NCBI GenBank assembly: GCA_015231615.1
Contig: JADGBE010000003.1
Coordinates: forward strand, 1-64,000
Direction of reading: 5' to 3'
Length of the DNA: 64,000 nt
Source of the DNA: Desulfamplus sp.
GTDB lineage: Bacteria; Desulfobacterota; Desulfobacteria; Desulfobacterales; Desulfobacteraceae
Shown: one piece after another, positions 1 to 9,083 of the stretch
How the letters are laid out: each line of letters starts with the position of its first letter
How positions within the stretch are numbered: position 1 is the first letter of the stretch
Position numbers and translations under genes: made by a program
The notes under the pieces: generated by a model
What the model was told of the DNA's origin: nothing
Database searches by the model: none
What the model saw: the letters and a program-made list of their open reading frames with translations, nothing else

Positions 1-1620
1 GTTGCCCCTGATGGTTATGTGTTTGATAAGTGGTCAGGACAGATCGCTAATTTGGAAGATATTAACAGCAAATGCACTTCTCTCTATATGCCTCCAAATG
101 AGGTAGAGATTCTTGCGACCTATTCATTGTCTGAAATAGTTACTCCTGATCCAGAACCTCAGCCTGATCCAACACCAACTCCAACGCCTGATCCAACACC
201 TACCCCAGAGCCACCTCCAACGCCTGAACCTACACCTGAGCCTGAGCCAGAACCTACACCAGAACCTGTAATATCAACATTTTCTGCACCATTGATACTT
301 GGTGGTGAGTGGGAAACACGGCTTAACATGGTCAATATTAGTGATAAAACATTAAATTTTGACTTGATGACCTTTGCTACTAATGGGAATAGTATAGAGC
401 ATTGCGATATGCAGATTCCAGCAGGAGCTGTCAAATTTGGTAAATCTAACACTCTATGCTCATATTCTGGTAAAGAAGAGTTAGATTTAAGCTCTATGAT
501 TCTTTCTGCTGAAATTATGAATCTACCAGGATACATGGAGTTTGTATTGCCGGGTCAATATAGAATCAGCTTACCATTGCAGCGAAGTGGTGTGTCAGTT
601 CAACAGAACACTATCGCTTCGTCAGATGATAATAATAATGATGGAATAAGCTATCTTCCTATGGTTATAAATAAAGATGGCTGGTGGACTATTGTCGTGA
701 TGTCTAACACCACGGACAAGACAAAAAAGATTACTATTTCACTTACTAATGGTCAAAAAATAGTTCGCAATATAGCCGCATACGGTCAAGATATATTTTC
801 TATAGGTGATTTACTAAACAGCTCTTCCAATTCAAACAGCTCTTCAAATGGGTTGGAAGAGAATAATGTAAATATAGGTATCTCTGGAGTTATAGAAAAC
901 AGTGATGGAGTTACTGGTGCTGTGTTCATAGGAAACAACAATGGAGCATTAACAGGATACTCTCTTGAAAATACACTATCAAAGACCCTTTATATGCCGT
1001 TAGTGGTGCAAGATAGCAGTTGGTGGACGGCTATCAATCTGTTTAATCCGAATGACCAAATTGCATCTATTAGCATAATATCTTATGCTGAATCAGGCAC
1101 TATGCTTGATATTCAATCTCGTAAAATAGAGTCAAATCAAACTATAATTGAGTCTTATCAATCCTTGGGATTGCCTGATAAAACAGCATGGGTCAAAATA
1201 GTCTCTGACAAACCTTTAGCTGGCAGTGGATTTTTTGGCATGGAAGATGGAAGTCAACTCTCAGGAGTGGGACTATCTAATAATTTAGCTGCAAATGGTG
1301 TAGTAATGCTCTCTGACGATGGCGATTGCGGAGTTGTATTTGCTAATCCTTCGTCTGAATCTGGTAAAATTTTGCTTAAAGTTATGGATTCAAAAGGCAG
1401 TCAAATTGCCCAAAAGAGCGTGGATATAAATAAAAATGGTATGATAGCTGGATTGATAAGCCAATTGTTTAATGGAAAGGATATAGCTAAAGCCCGTTAT
1501 ATTATATATTCATTCGTTCCAAACAAAAGTTCAACTGAATCTAATGGTATTGTTGGTTTGCGTATCAATATCCCTTCAGATGGAGCCAAAATAGATACTG
1601 CAGAATTGCTTGAATTTTAG
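1..1620 (+). CDS. Secreted repeat protein, 3' part (5' end outside window)
   Basis: The frame is open from base 1, so the gene starts upstream; the GTG at 19 is only the first internal start. The first residues (APDGYVFDKWSG ... YMPPNEVEILATY) match the end of the beta-rich 'bacterial repeat' modules (InlB B-repeat/Flg_new_2-like) of surface proteins. A Pro/Glu/Asp/Thr linker of about 50 residues follows (PEPTPDP type). Then come about four related modules with a 'YLPMV..K..WWT.......N' core, for example SYLPMVINKDGWWTIVV and LYMPLVVQDSSWWTAIN. No C-terminal sorting signal is visible. The architecture suggests an exported, possibly surface-exposed adhesin-like protein. Its exact function is unknown and the identity of the N-terminal portion cannot be judged. 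Confidence 0.75.
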   Translation, partial: VAPDGYVFDKWSGQIANLEDINSKCTSLYMPPNEVEILATYSLSEIVTPDPEPQPDPTPTPTPDPTPTPEPPPTPEPTPEPEPEPTPEPVISTFSAPLILGGEWETRLNMVNISDKTLNFDLMTFATNGNSIEHCDMQIPAGAVKFGKSNTLCSYSGKEELDLSSMILSAEIMNLPGYMEFVLPGQYRISLPLQRSGVSVQQNTIASSDDNNNDGISYLPMVINKDGWWTIVVMSNTTDKTKKITISLTNGQKIVRNIAAYGQDIFSIGDLLNSSSNSNSSSNGLEENNVNIGISGVIENSDGVTGAVFIGNNNGALTGYSLENTLSKTLYMPLVVQDSSWWTAINLFNPNDQIASISIISYAESGTMLDIQSRKIESNQTIIESYQSLGLPDKTAWVKIVSDKPLAGSGFFGMEDGSQLSGVGLSNNLAANGVVMLSDDGDCGVVFANPSSESGKILLKVMDSKGSQIAQKSVDINKNGMIAGLISQLFNGKDIAKARYIIYSFVPNKSSTESNGIVGLRINIPSDGAKIDTAELLEF

Positions 1621-1638
1621 TCAAATTTAATAAAAACT

Positions 1639-1666
1639 GTAGAGACGCACAGCCGTGCGTCTCTAC
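1639..1666. repeat. Dispersed palindrome GTAGAGACGCAC/GTGCGTCTCTAC
   Basis: A perfect 12-bp inverted repeat with an AGCC loop lies just after the end of the first gene. A close relative with the same GTAGAGA...TCTCTAC ends is at 11140-11165, and a GC-richer form is at 44816-44840, which suggests a dispersed REP-like family. No U-tract follows, so it is not a classic intrinsic terminator. Confidence 0.65.
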
Positions 1667-1872
1667 CTATATCTTCCCATTTTTCCTATCACATTCCCCA
1701 AACAGTTATGATTTTATCTTTATAACTCTCTTCCCTGCAAAAAATCTTCTCTTCCCAGGTTTTAGATTTTTCTCTATCAAAAATAATCAGATACTCATCA
1801 CTTATCATAACGGATTTAGAGGAGGTCTTTGACTAATTAGCAGATATGTAAAAATGCAATAATGAATTTTCC

Positions 1873-1902
1873 TTGACAAAAATGAAATAATCTTTGTAAA
1901 CA
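1873..1902 (+). promoter_or_regulatory. Candidate sigma-70 promoter for the glutamate-synthase-like gene
   Basis: A perfect TTGACA at 1873-1878 is followed after 17-18 bases by GTAAAC/TAAACA, preceded by a TG. The 5' untranslated region would be about 80 bases. The -10 match is weak. Confidence 0.4.
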
Positions 1903-1984
1903 TCGTTAATCTTTTTTCATACAGAGCCACATATCTATGTTGTCTTTGTATAAACAACTTTTTTATTTATTAAGGATAAAAACA

Positions 1985-3643
1985 ATGGGCATGAGATTTA
2001 CAAAAAGTAACGATGTACTTGGAACAGTAAACCGCGGTGATGCCGCAGAATCAAGCCTTTGCACACTCTGTCGTGCAGATTGTAAAGGAAAATGTGAAAC
2101 ATGGCTATCAAGCATGGTAGGCAGAAAGCTACTCTATCCAAGAAGTTTTGGATTTGTAACTGCTGGTGCAAATAACACCACACATGTTGGAGTATCTTAT
2201 AATTCTCTTAGAATTCAAGGATATGCTTACGGGGCACAGGGAATGGCACCGGGTCTTACTAACAGCCAAGATGATTGCATATTCCCAAATGTAAGCCTTG
2301 AGACATCATTTGGTAAAAAGGTTAAGACAAAAGTTCGTATGCCACTTATGACTGGTGCGATGGGTTCAACATTTATTGCTGAAAAATATTGGGACGCATT
2401 TGCTATTGGTGGTGCTATTGTTGGTATTCCAGTTGTTATTGGTGAAAATGTTGTTGGTGTTGACCGCAAATCTGAGATAGCTTCGGGTCCAGAGAGAAAA
2501 GGAAAGATCAAATCAGCCCCAGAACTTGATCGCAGAATTGACACATATCTAAGATACCACGATGGCTATGGAGCAATAATTGTTCAGCTTAATGTTGAAG
2601 ATACACGTAACGGTGTAGCTGAGTATGTTGTTGATAAGTATGGCGACAAGTGCATTATTGAGCTTAAATGGGGACAAGGTGCTAAAAACATTGGTGGCGA
2701 AATTCAGGTAAGAAGCATTGAATATGCAAAGTTCCTTAAAGAGCGTGGTTATGTAGTTGATCCAGACCCAACTTTGCCTGAAGTTCAAAAAGGTTTTGAG
2801 CAGGGTGCAATTAAATCTTTTGCCCGTCATAGCCGTTTAGGAGCTACAAGCCTTACCTCTGTGGAAAAAGTAAGAGAAGATTTTATGAACAGCGTTGAGT
2901 ATCTTCGCGGTATTGGTTTCAATAGAGTAACTCTTAAAACTGGTTCTTATGGAATGGAAGAGCTTGCAATGGCAATTAAATTCTCAACAGATGCACAGCT
3001 TGATCTTCTTACAATTGATGGTTCTGGCGGTGGCACAGGAATGAGCCCTTGGAACATGATGCAAAGCTGGGGCGTTCCTTCAATTATCCTACACGCTAAG
3101 GCTTATGAGTATGCCAATATGCTTGCTGCAAAGGGTAAACAGGTTGTTGATCTATCTTTTGCTGGTGGTTTTGCCTTAGAAGATCATATTTTCAAATCTC
3201 TTGCACTTGGTGCCCCTTACAGCAAACTTGTCTGCATGGGAAGAGCTGTTATGATTCCGGGCTTTCTTGGAGCAAATATTGAAGGGTCAATCTATCCAGA
3301 GAGAAGAGAGAGAGTAAATGGTAACTGGAACGAACTGCCAAAAACTGTTCTTGAAGTTGGAAAGACTGCTGATGAGATTTTTGCAGGATACCACGATATG
3401 GAGAAAAAACTTGGCAAAGATGAGATGAAGAAAATCCCTTATGGGGCTATTGGATTCTATACACTTGCCGATAAACTTGCCTGCGGTGTTCAGCAGCTTA
3501 TGGCTGGGGCAAGAAAATTCTCTTTAAATCAGATCACACGAAATGACATCTTTTCTGGTAACCGCGAAACTGCAAAAGAGACAGGTATTCCTCATGTTTC
3601 TGATGTAAATGATGAATCTGCACGTAAAATTCTAAATTCATAA
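1985..3643 (+). CDS. FMN-binding glutamate synthase-like protein
   Basis: The protein is about 552 residues and resembles the FMN/Fe-S central domain of glutamate synthase large subunit (GltB) without the amidotransferase domain. The ATG at 1985 is preferred over the listed 1937 start because AAGGA lies 8 bases upstream and the extra residues are unlike the family. An N-terminal cysteine cluster (SLCTLCRADCKGKCETW) probably binds Fe-S. FMN-barrel motifs include TIDGSGGGTGMSP, DLSFAGGFALED and the C-terminal CGVQQLMAGARKF. Such stand-alone proteins are common in Desulfobacterota and archaea. Without a GltD or glutaminase neighbour the real substrate is uncertain. A promoter with TTGACA lies upstream, and a G/C-rich hairpin follows at 3703-3727. 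Confidence 0.85.
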   Translation: MGMRFTKSNDVLGTVNRGDAAESSLCTLCRADCKGKCETWLSSMVGRKLLYPRSFGFVTAGANNTTHVGVSYNSLRIQGYAYGAQGMAPGLTNSQDDCIFPNVSLETSFGKKVKTKVRMPLMTGAMGSTFIAEKYWDAFAIGGAIVGIPVVIGENVVGVDRKSEIASGPERKGKIKSAPELDRRIDTYLRYHDGYGAIIVQLNVEDTRNGVAEYVVDKYGDKCIIELKWGQGAKNIGGEIQVRSIEYAKFLKERGYVVDPDPTLPEVQKGFEQGAIKSFARHSRLGATSLTSVEKVREDFMNSVEYLRGIGFNRVTLKTGSYGMEELAMAIKFSTDAQLDLLTIDGSGGGTGMSPWNMMQSWGVPSIILHAKAYEYANMLAAKGKQVVDLSFAGGFALEDHIFKSLALGAPYSKLVCMGRAVMIPGFLGANIEGSIYPERRERVNGNWNELPKTVLEVGKTADEIFAGYHDMEKKLGKDEMKKIPYGAIGFYTLADKLACGVQQLMAGARKFSLNQITRNDIFSGNRETAKETGIPHVSDVNDESARKILNS

Positions 3644-3702
3644 AAACTACACTAAGTTTAGTATTCCAGATAAATAAATTGGCAATGTCTTTTGCCCACC
3701 CT

Positions 3703-3727
3703 GCCCCCCTCCTCAATGGAGAGGGGC
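3703..3727. terminator. Hairpin between convergent genes
   Basis: GCCCCCCTCC and GGAGAGGGGC can pair with one mismatch around a TCAAT loop, between the convergent glutamate-synthase-like gene and kamA. The flanking T-tracts are poor, so termination on either strand is only possible. It may instead be another dispersed palindrome. Confidence 0.4.
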
Positions 3728-3756
3728 AAAATAATTATCTGAAAAGCTATAGTAGA

Positions 3757-5064
3757 TTAGAACCAATATTGACAAGTTTTTCCTTGATAGTTCTCTACAA
3801 CTGCCCTACTTCCATCTATATGCTTCATATAATTAGGCAACAGTGGCACTTTTCCATACCCACCCGGAAGATCAATCATATAATGAGGGATTGCAATACC
3901 TGTAAGATTTCCTCTCATTGCCTTCATTATGCTAATACCAGTCTCAAAGGAAGGTCTAAAGTGATAAGTTCCAGCAATTAGATCAGGATGATGGAGATAA
4001 TAAGGTTTAACTCTAATTTTGATAAGTTTTCTCATCAGTTCAACCATAATTTCTGGAGTATCATTTACCCCTTTTAGAAGAACAGTCTGACAACCTAATG
4101 GAATACCAGCACGGATAAGAGTTAAACATGCTGATGCTGCATCATCTGTAATTTCATCAGGGTGGTTAAAATGGGTATTGATATAAAGTGGATGATATTT
4201 CTCAAGAATTGACGCTAAGTTCTCAGTAATACGATATGGTAAAGTGCATAACACTCTTGTATGAATCCTGATAGTCTCTACATGGTCAATCTCCCTTATT
4301 GCAAAGAGAATTCTATCAAGTTTCTCTGTTGTCAGAAGCAATGGATCGCCGCCTGAGAGTATGACATCACGTATCATCTTATTATTTCTAATATAATGAA
4401 CACCTTCGTCAATTCCTTGATCAATGTTGCTTAATCCATTCGATTTAGGTTCAGAGTAATCCCTATCTCCTAAACTCAATTTAGATTCAACGCAATTCCC
4501 TGAACTCAATTTAGATTCGGTATCGGTATAATCACCTGATGCGGTGCAATCACCCAAACCCACCTTTCTCTTTCTCATACAGTAACGGCAATACATAGCA
4601 CATTGGTTTGAGACAAGGAAAATAACCCTGTCAGGGTATCTGTGAATAATTGATGGAACTGGAGATTGAGAATCTTCATGCAAAGGGTCGTAAGGATTTA
4701 CGGGATAAAAGGGCTTTAACAAAGGATCGTTGCTATTTATGAGATCAAAGTGTTCTGGCGAGGTGTTAGAGAGTTCATTAATATCAGGCACTGCTTGTTT
4801 CCAGATCGGGTCTCCTATATTCTTAATCAAAGAGAGGTAATATGGAGTTATACGCATTGGGTATTTTTCAGTAACTTTCTCTAAAGGACTCTGTGATACC
4901 GAATTTTCAACACTATCTATATTAGTATTAAACAAATTGGCGATGGAATTAATATCGACCTTTAATTTGTTTCCCAAATATTGTTCAAGTTGGGAGGCTG
5001 TAACAATGCTATTTTTTAACTGCGTCTGCCATCTTGCAGAACTTATATTAATAATTTCCATCAC
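3757..5064 (-). CDS. kamA: KamA-family radical SAM aminomutase (lysine 2,3-aminomutase-like)
   Basis: This 435-residue protein carries the radical SAM motif CAMYCRYCMRKR (CxxxCxxC) at about residue 155 and a C-terminal PLP site IDLPGGYGKVPL, whose Lys corresponds to the Schiff-base lysine of lysine 2,3-aminomutase. An Asp in HHPDLIAG and the Asp in IDLPGG match the two residues that hold the lysine ammonium group. The family interconverts alpha- and beta-lysine or modifies EF-P. An unusual Ser/Asp/Gly-rich insert of about 45 residues with an internal duplication (ESKLS) follows the SAM motif. The gene is 17 bases downstream of an RpiR regulator and probably co-transcribed. Choosing between free beta-lysine synthesis (osmolyte) and an EpmB-like role is not possible here. 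Confidence 0.85.
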   Translation of the reverse strand: MMEIINISSARWQTQLKNSIVTASQLEQYLGNKLKVDINSIANLFNTNIDSVENSVSQSPLEKVTEKYPMRITPYYLSLIKNIGDPIWKQAVPDINELSNTSPEHFDLINSNDPLLKPFYPVNPYDPLHEDSQSPVPSIIHRYPDRVIFLVSNQCAMYCRYCMRKRKVGLGDCTASGDYTDTESKLSSGNCVESKLSLGDRDYSEPKSNGLSNIDQGIDEGVHYIRNNKMIRDVILSGGDPLLLTTEKLDRILFAIREIDHVETIRIHTRVLCTLPYRITENLASILEKYHPLYINTHFNHPDEITDDAASACLTLIRAGIPLGCQTVLLKGVNDTPEIMVELMRKLIKIRVKPYYLHHPDLIAGTYHFRPSFETGISIMKAMRGNLTGIAIPHYMIDLPGGYGKVPLLPNYMKHIDGSRAVVENYQGKTCQYWF

Positions 5065-5081
5065 ACCGTGTTTGTTTTAGG

Positions 5082-5984
5082 CTATCCATGAATATTAAAG
5101 AGAATATCGTTTTCTACATAGAGCTGCTCAAGTTTATGATGGTGTTTTTTTAAATCGTCTCCAAGCCTACTTGCAAGCTCCTGAACGATATACTTTATAA
5201 TACAGAACATATTTGATGTATTGCCAATAAATGGGATAGAGTTCATTGGGACAACGAGAAAAAAGTTAGCAAATTGAATAATAGGAGACATTGTGTTGTC
5301 TGTGATAAGAAGCAATGTATGACCTTCTCTGCGAATAAATTTTCCAAGTTTTATAAGCTCATTTGGATAGCGTGTTGTAGCAACCATTATAATAAGGCTA
5401 TTTTCAGGTGCATTAGAAATTTGATCAATAGTTGTAGTATCACTGCCTTTAACAATCGTTATACCTTTTCTAATACGGCTTAATGACCAACCCATAAAAT
5501 ATGCAAATGTGTAAGATAACCTTGAGCCAGCAACATATACATTTGGGTTTTTGAGTAGATAGTCAACTATCTCATTTAGCTTTTCTATATCAACAGATTC
5601 GTAAAGATATTGAAGATTACTCATCTCTTCGAGCACAACGTGGTTGAGGCGATTTATGTCAGGTTTTTGAATCCCTTTTAGATCAGCCCGATCAAGAAGT
5701 GTTAAACCTGTATCAAGAAAGCTCTTTAGACCTTGCTGAAATTCACTATAACCTTTATATCCGCAACTATCTATAAATCTAATAACCGTTGCCTCGCTTG
5801 TTTTACAGGTCTCTGCAAGCTCTTTTATGGTCATAAATACTGCTTTTGTAGGATTTTGCATAATGTAATTACCAAGAATTTTCCCTTTTGGAGTTAATGA
5901 ATCCAAACGGCTTATTATATTGGTCATCACAGAGTTTACATTTAACGGTATATTGTGTATGGAGCCTTGAGTTGAATTGGTCAT
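5082..5984 (-). CDS. MurR/RpiR-family transcriptional regulator
   Basis: The protein has 300 residues with an N-terminal RpiR-type helix-turn-helix (IKELAETCKTSEATVIRFIDSCGYKGYSEFQ split over about residues 55-85) followed by a SIS sugar-phosphate-binding domain (AGSRLSYTFAYFMGW, IMVATTRYPNELIKLG, LLLITDNTMSP). SIS residues usually sense phosphosugars. Here the gene lies directly upstream of kamA in the same direction, so it may control amino-acid or osmolyte metabolism instead. The ligand is unknown. Confidence 0.85.
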   Translation of the reverse strand: MTNSTQGSIHNIPLNVNSVMTNIISRLDSLTPKGKILGNYIMQNPTKAVFMTIKELAETCKTSEATVIRFIDSCGYKGYSEFQQGLKSFLDTGLTLLDRADLKGIQKPDINRLNHVVLEEMSNLQYLYESVDIEKLNEIVDYLLKNPNVYVAGSRLSYTFAYFMGWSLSRIRKGITIVKGSDTTTIDQISNAPENSLIIMVATTRYPNELIKLGKFIRREGHTLLLITDNTMSPIIQFANFFLVVPMNSIPFIGNTSNMFCIIKYIVQELASRLGDDLKKHHHKLEQLYVENDILFNIHG

Positions 5985-6100
5985 TTTGTATTTATTTCAA
6001 ATTAATATATTGGGGTGTTAGTATAAATTTAATACTCTATTTGACATATAGCACTACATTAATTTTTTATATATCAAAACTATTAAAATACAGCAATAAC

Positions 6101-6136
6101 AATACCCCCCTTCTTTAATTAGTAAAGAGGGGTATT
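6101..6136 (-). terminator. Hairpin terminator after ppdK
   Basis: AATACCCC...TTCTTTA / TAAAGA..GGGGTATT pair around ATTAG, beginning 10 bases after the ppdK stop on the minus strand. The following sequence is only moderately T-rich (GTTATTGC), so termination strength is uncertain. Confidence 0.5.
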
Positions 6137-6145
6137 AAAAATAAA

Positions 6146-8881
6146 TTATCGAAGTGCTGCCTGAGCTGCTGCAAGTCTTGCTACTGGCACTCTATATGGT
6201 GAGCAACTTACATAATTAAGACCTATCTTGTGACAAAATGCAATTGATTCTGGGTCTCCACCATGCTCTCCGCAGATTCCAAGTTTTATATTGGGTCTTG
6301 TCTCTCTACCTTTTTTAACGGATATTTCAACAAGAGAGCCAACAGCCTCTATATCTAAGGTTGCAAATGGGTCTGCATCTAAAATCGCGTTATCAATGTA
6401 ATCATTCATAAATGAGCCAATGTCATCACGGCTGAATCCAAAGGTCATCTGGGTGAGATCATTTGTGCCAAAAGAGAAAAATTCAGCATATTCAGCCATT
6501 TTATCAGAGACTAAAGCTGCCCTTGGAACTTCAATCATGGTGCCAAATTGATAATAAATAGAGCTAATTTGATGAGTTTTTATGACTTCATCATAAACTG
6601 AAACACAAAGGCGTTTGGCAAAACTAAGCTCTTTCTCATTGCATGTTACAGGTACCATTATTTCAGGAAGAGGATTTTTACCCTCTTTTATAAGCTCTGC
6701 TGATGACTCAAAAATCGCTTTGAACTGCATCTTTGTAATCTCTGGAAATGTTATCCCAAGCCTTACACCTCTATGCCCCATCATTGGATTTACCTCTTCA
6801 AGAGATTTACTCCTCTTTTCAATCTCTTCAATATCAATACCAAGCTCTCTTGATAACTCTTCTTGATTCTCTCTTGTGTGTGGCACAAACTCATGGAGTG
6901 GTGGGTCAAGAAGACGGAATGTTACTGGTTTACTATCCATTATCTCAAGAGTTGATTTCATCTCTTTTTTGATAAATGGATATAATTCATCTAACGCTAT
7001 CTGACGCTCATGCGAAGTTTTACTCAAGATTACTTTACGAAGCAAAAATAGAGGTTTTTCAGAGTTTGCCCCATAAAACATGTGTTCAGTTCTAAAAAGT
7101 CCAATTCCTTCAGCTCCAAATTCAAGAGCTTGGGCCGCATCTTTTGGGGTTTCTGCATTAGTTCTAACCTTTAGTGTGCGATATTTATCAGCAATTACCA
7201 TAAACTGTTTAAATTTAGGATTTGCTGTAGCATCTTTCATATTAAGTTTACCGTCATAGACAATACCAGTTGAGCCGTTGAGCGTTAAAAAATCCCCCTC
7301 TTTATATACTTTACCGCTTACACTACCTCCAGCACCATAAGCACCAACTACATGAATCTCTTTTAAATCATATCTGATTTTAAGAGAGCCAGCCCCCACA
7401 ATACAGCATTTTCCCCAACCTCTTGCAACAAGAGCTGCGTGGCTTGTCATACCACCACGAGCTGTTAGAATTCCCTTAGCTGCCCTCATTCCTTCAATAT
7501 CTTCGGGATTTGTCTCTTCTCTTACCAAGATCACAGATTTGCCTTTTTTCTCCCAATAAACTGCATCTTCAGAGGTAAAGACAATCTCACCACAAGCTCC
7601 GCCAGGACCTGCTGGCAAACCCTGAACAACAATTTTTGCATATTTTTCAGCATCAGGATCGACAATTGGGTGGAGCATCTCATCTAACTGCTTAGGGTCA
7701 AGACGGTTTATCATTGTTGGTTCATCAATTAGCCTCTCTTCAAGCATATCCATTGCCATATTTAAAGCAGCAGTGCCTGTTCGTTTACCAACTCTACATT
7801 GAAGCATATAGAGTTTTCCCTGCTCAATTGTAAATTCAATGTCTTGCATATCTTTATAATGTTTTTCAAGAATTGTTCTAATTTGGGCAAGCTCTTTATA
7901 AATTTCAGGCATAGACTCTTCAAGTGAAGGCAGATGTGCATTGTGGTCAGACTTTGTATCATTGTTTAAAGGGTTTGGAGTTCTGATTCCAGCTACCACA
8001 TCTTCACCTTGAGCATTTGGGAGCCACTCACCATAAAAGGTATTTGCTCCAGTTGCTGGATTTCTCGTAAAAGCAACGCCAGTTGCAGATGTGCTGCCCA
8101 TATTACCAAAAACCATACTCTGAACATTAACCGCTGTTCCCCAAGTATCAGGGATATGCTCAATTCTTCTATAAGATACAGCCCGTTTTCCATTCCAACT
8201 TTTAAATACAGCACCAATTGAACCAAGTAGTTGCTCATAAGGATCGTCAGGAAATTCAACACCAAGATGGTAAACAATTTTCCGTTTAAACTTATTGCAA
8301 AGCTCTCTCATCTCATCTGCTGTTATCTCTGTATCTGTATCATAGTTTCTGTCATTTTTTAGATCATTTAGCATCATCTCAAGGTGAAGGCGTATTCCCA
8401 TTCCATCTTTTGGCTCTACCCCTTCTGCTTTTTCCATTACAACATCTGAATACATCATAATCAATCTTCGATAAGCATCATAGACAAACCACGGGTTACC
8501 TGTTTGCTCAATTAGACCCGGAATTGTTCCAGGAGACAACCCAACATTAAGAACTGTCTCCATCATTCCCGGCATTGAGCGTCTTGCACCAGATCGGCTT
8601 GAAACCAAAAGCGGATTTTTGGGGTCACCAAATTTTTTACCCATAAACTTTTCAATGTTTGACATTTCTCTATTTAACTCTTCATATAAACGGTCAGGAA
8701 GTTTTCCACCTGCTTTAAAATAGTCGTTGCAACACTCTGTTGAGATAGTAAAGCCTGCTGGAACAGGAAGTCCTAAAATTGCCATTTCAGCTAAATTTGC
8801 ACCTTTGCCTCCAAGAAGGTTCTTCTCAGAGGCATTTCCATCTGCTTTGCCACCTCCAAAGCTATAGATATATTGTGTCAT
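6146..8881 (-). CDS. ppdK: Pyruvate, phosphate dikinase
   Basis: The 911-residue length and motifs fit PPDK, which interconverts pyruvate + ATP + Pi and phosphoenolpyruvate + AMP + PPi. The N-terminal ATP-grasp domain begins SFGGGKADG and LLGGKGANLAEM. The swivelling phosphohistidine domain has GGMTSHAALVARG, with His at about 481 and the regulatory Thr two residues before it. The C-terminal PEP/pyruvate barrel ends with ICGEHGGDP and SCSPYRVPVARLAAAQAA. In anaerobes the enzyme serves glycolysis or gluconeogenesis. The gene appears monocistronic, divergent from the ABC-F gene, with AAGGA upstream of ATG. No PPDK regulatory protein gene is nearby. Confidence 0.97.
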   Translation of the reverse strand: MTQYIYSFGGGKADGNASEKNLLGGKGANLAEMAILGLPVPAGFTISTECCNDYFKAGGKLPDRLYEELNREMSNIEKFMGKKFGDPKNPLLVSSRSGARRSMPGMMETVLNVGLSPGTIPGLIEQTGNPWFVYDAYRRLIMMYSDVVMEKAEGVEPKDGMGIRLHLEMMLNDLKNDRNYDTDTEITADEMRELCNKFKRKIVYHLGVEFPDDPYEQLLGSIGAVFKSWNGKRAVSYRRIEHIPDTWGTAVNVQSMVFGNMGSTSATGVAFTRNPATGANTFYGEWLPNAQGEDVVAGIRTPNPLNNDTKSDHNAHLPSLEESMPEIYKELAQIRTILEKHYKDMQDIEFTIEQGKLYMLQCRVGKRTGTAALNMAMDMLEERLIDEPTMINRLDPKQLDEMLHPIVDPDAEKYAKIVVQGLPAGPGGACGEIVFTSEDAVYWEKKGKSVILVREETNPEDIEGMRAAKGILTARGGMTSHAALVARGWGKCCIVGAGSLKIRYDLKEIHVVGAYGAGGSVSGKVYKEGDFLTLNGSTGIVYDGKLNMKDATANPKFKQFMVIADKYRTLKVRTNAETPKDAAQALEFGAEGIGLFRTEHMFYGANSEKPLFLLRKVILSKTSHERQIALDELYPFIKKEMKSTLEIMDSKPVTFRLLDPPLHEFVPHTRENQEELSRELGIDIEEIEKRSKSLEEVNPMMGHRGVRLGITFPEITKMQFKAIFESSAELIKEGKNPLPEIMVPVTCNEKELSFAKRLCVSVYDEVIKTHQISSIYYQFGTMIEVPRAALVSDKMAEYAEFFSFGTNDLTQMTFGFSRDDIGSFMNDYIDNAILDADPFATLDIEAVGSLVEISVKKGRETRPNIKLGICGEHGGDPESIAFCHKIGLNYVSCSPYRVPVARLAAAQAALR

Positions 8882-9083
8882 TTGTGAGTTTTTCCTTATA
8901 TTGAAAGTTATTTATAAGTTGATTTAAAAATTAAGATTGGCTATATCATAATAAAAACTGATTAATAGCTATATCGTGAACTATGTCAAGAATTCTAAGA
9001 TAAAAGATTTGATAACTTTTGAAAAATTGTCAAATCTAAAAAATATAGTTAGCCGAAAATTTTTATACAATAAAGAATATTTT

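Larger units (their letters stand above)
1621..1984. other. Intergenic region with a palindrome and a promoter
   Basis: A 364-base gap between the repeat protein and the glutamate-synthase-like gene. It holds a 12-bp-stem hairpin at 1639-1666, listed separately, and a promoter-like pair near 1873-1902. The rest is AT-rich and shows no convincing ORF or RNA. Confidence 0.6.

Noticed and set aside
159-536. Minus-strand ORF rich in Gly/Ser/Val
   Set aside because: Antisense to the proline-rich linker of the first gene.
1937-1984. Upstream ATG of the glutamate-synthase-like gene
   Set aside because: No Shine-Dalgarno and hydrophobic, unconserved residues; ATG at 1985 has AAGGA.
8976-9083. GTG start of the ABC-F gene
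   Set aside because: The extra 36 residues are unlike the family; MINIDSISKSYG is the typical start.
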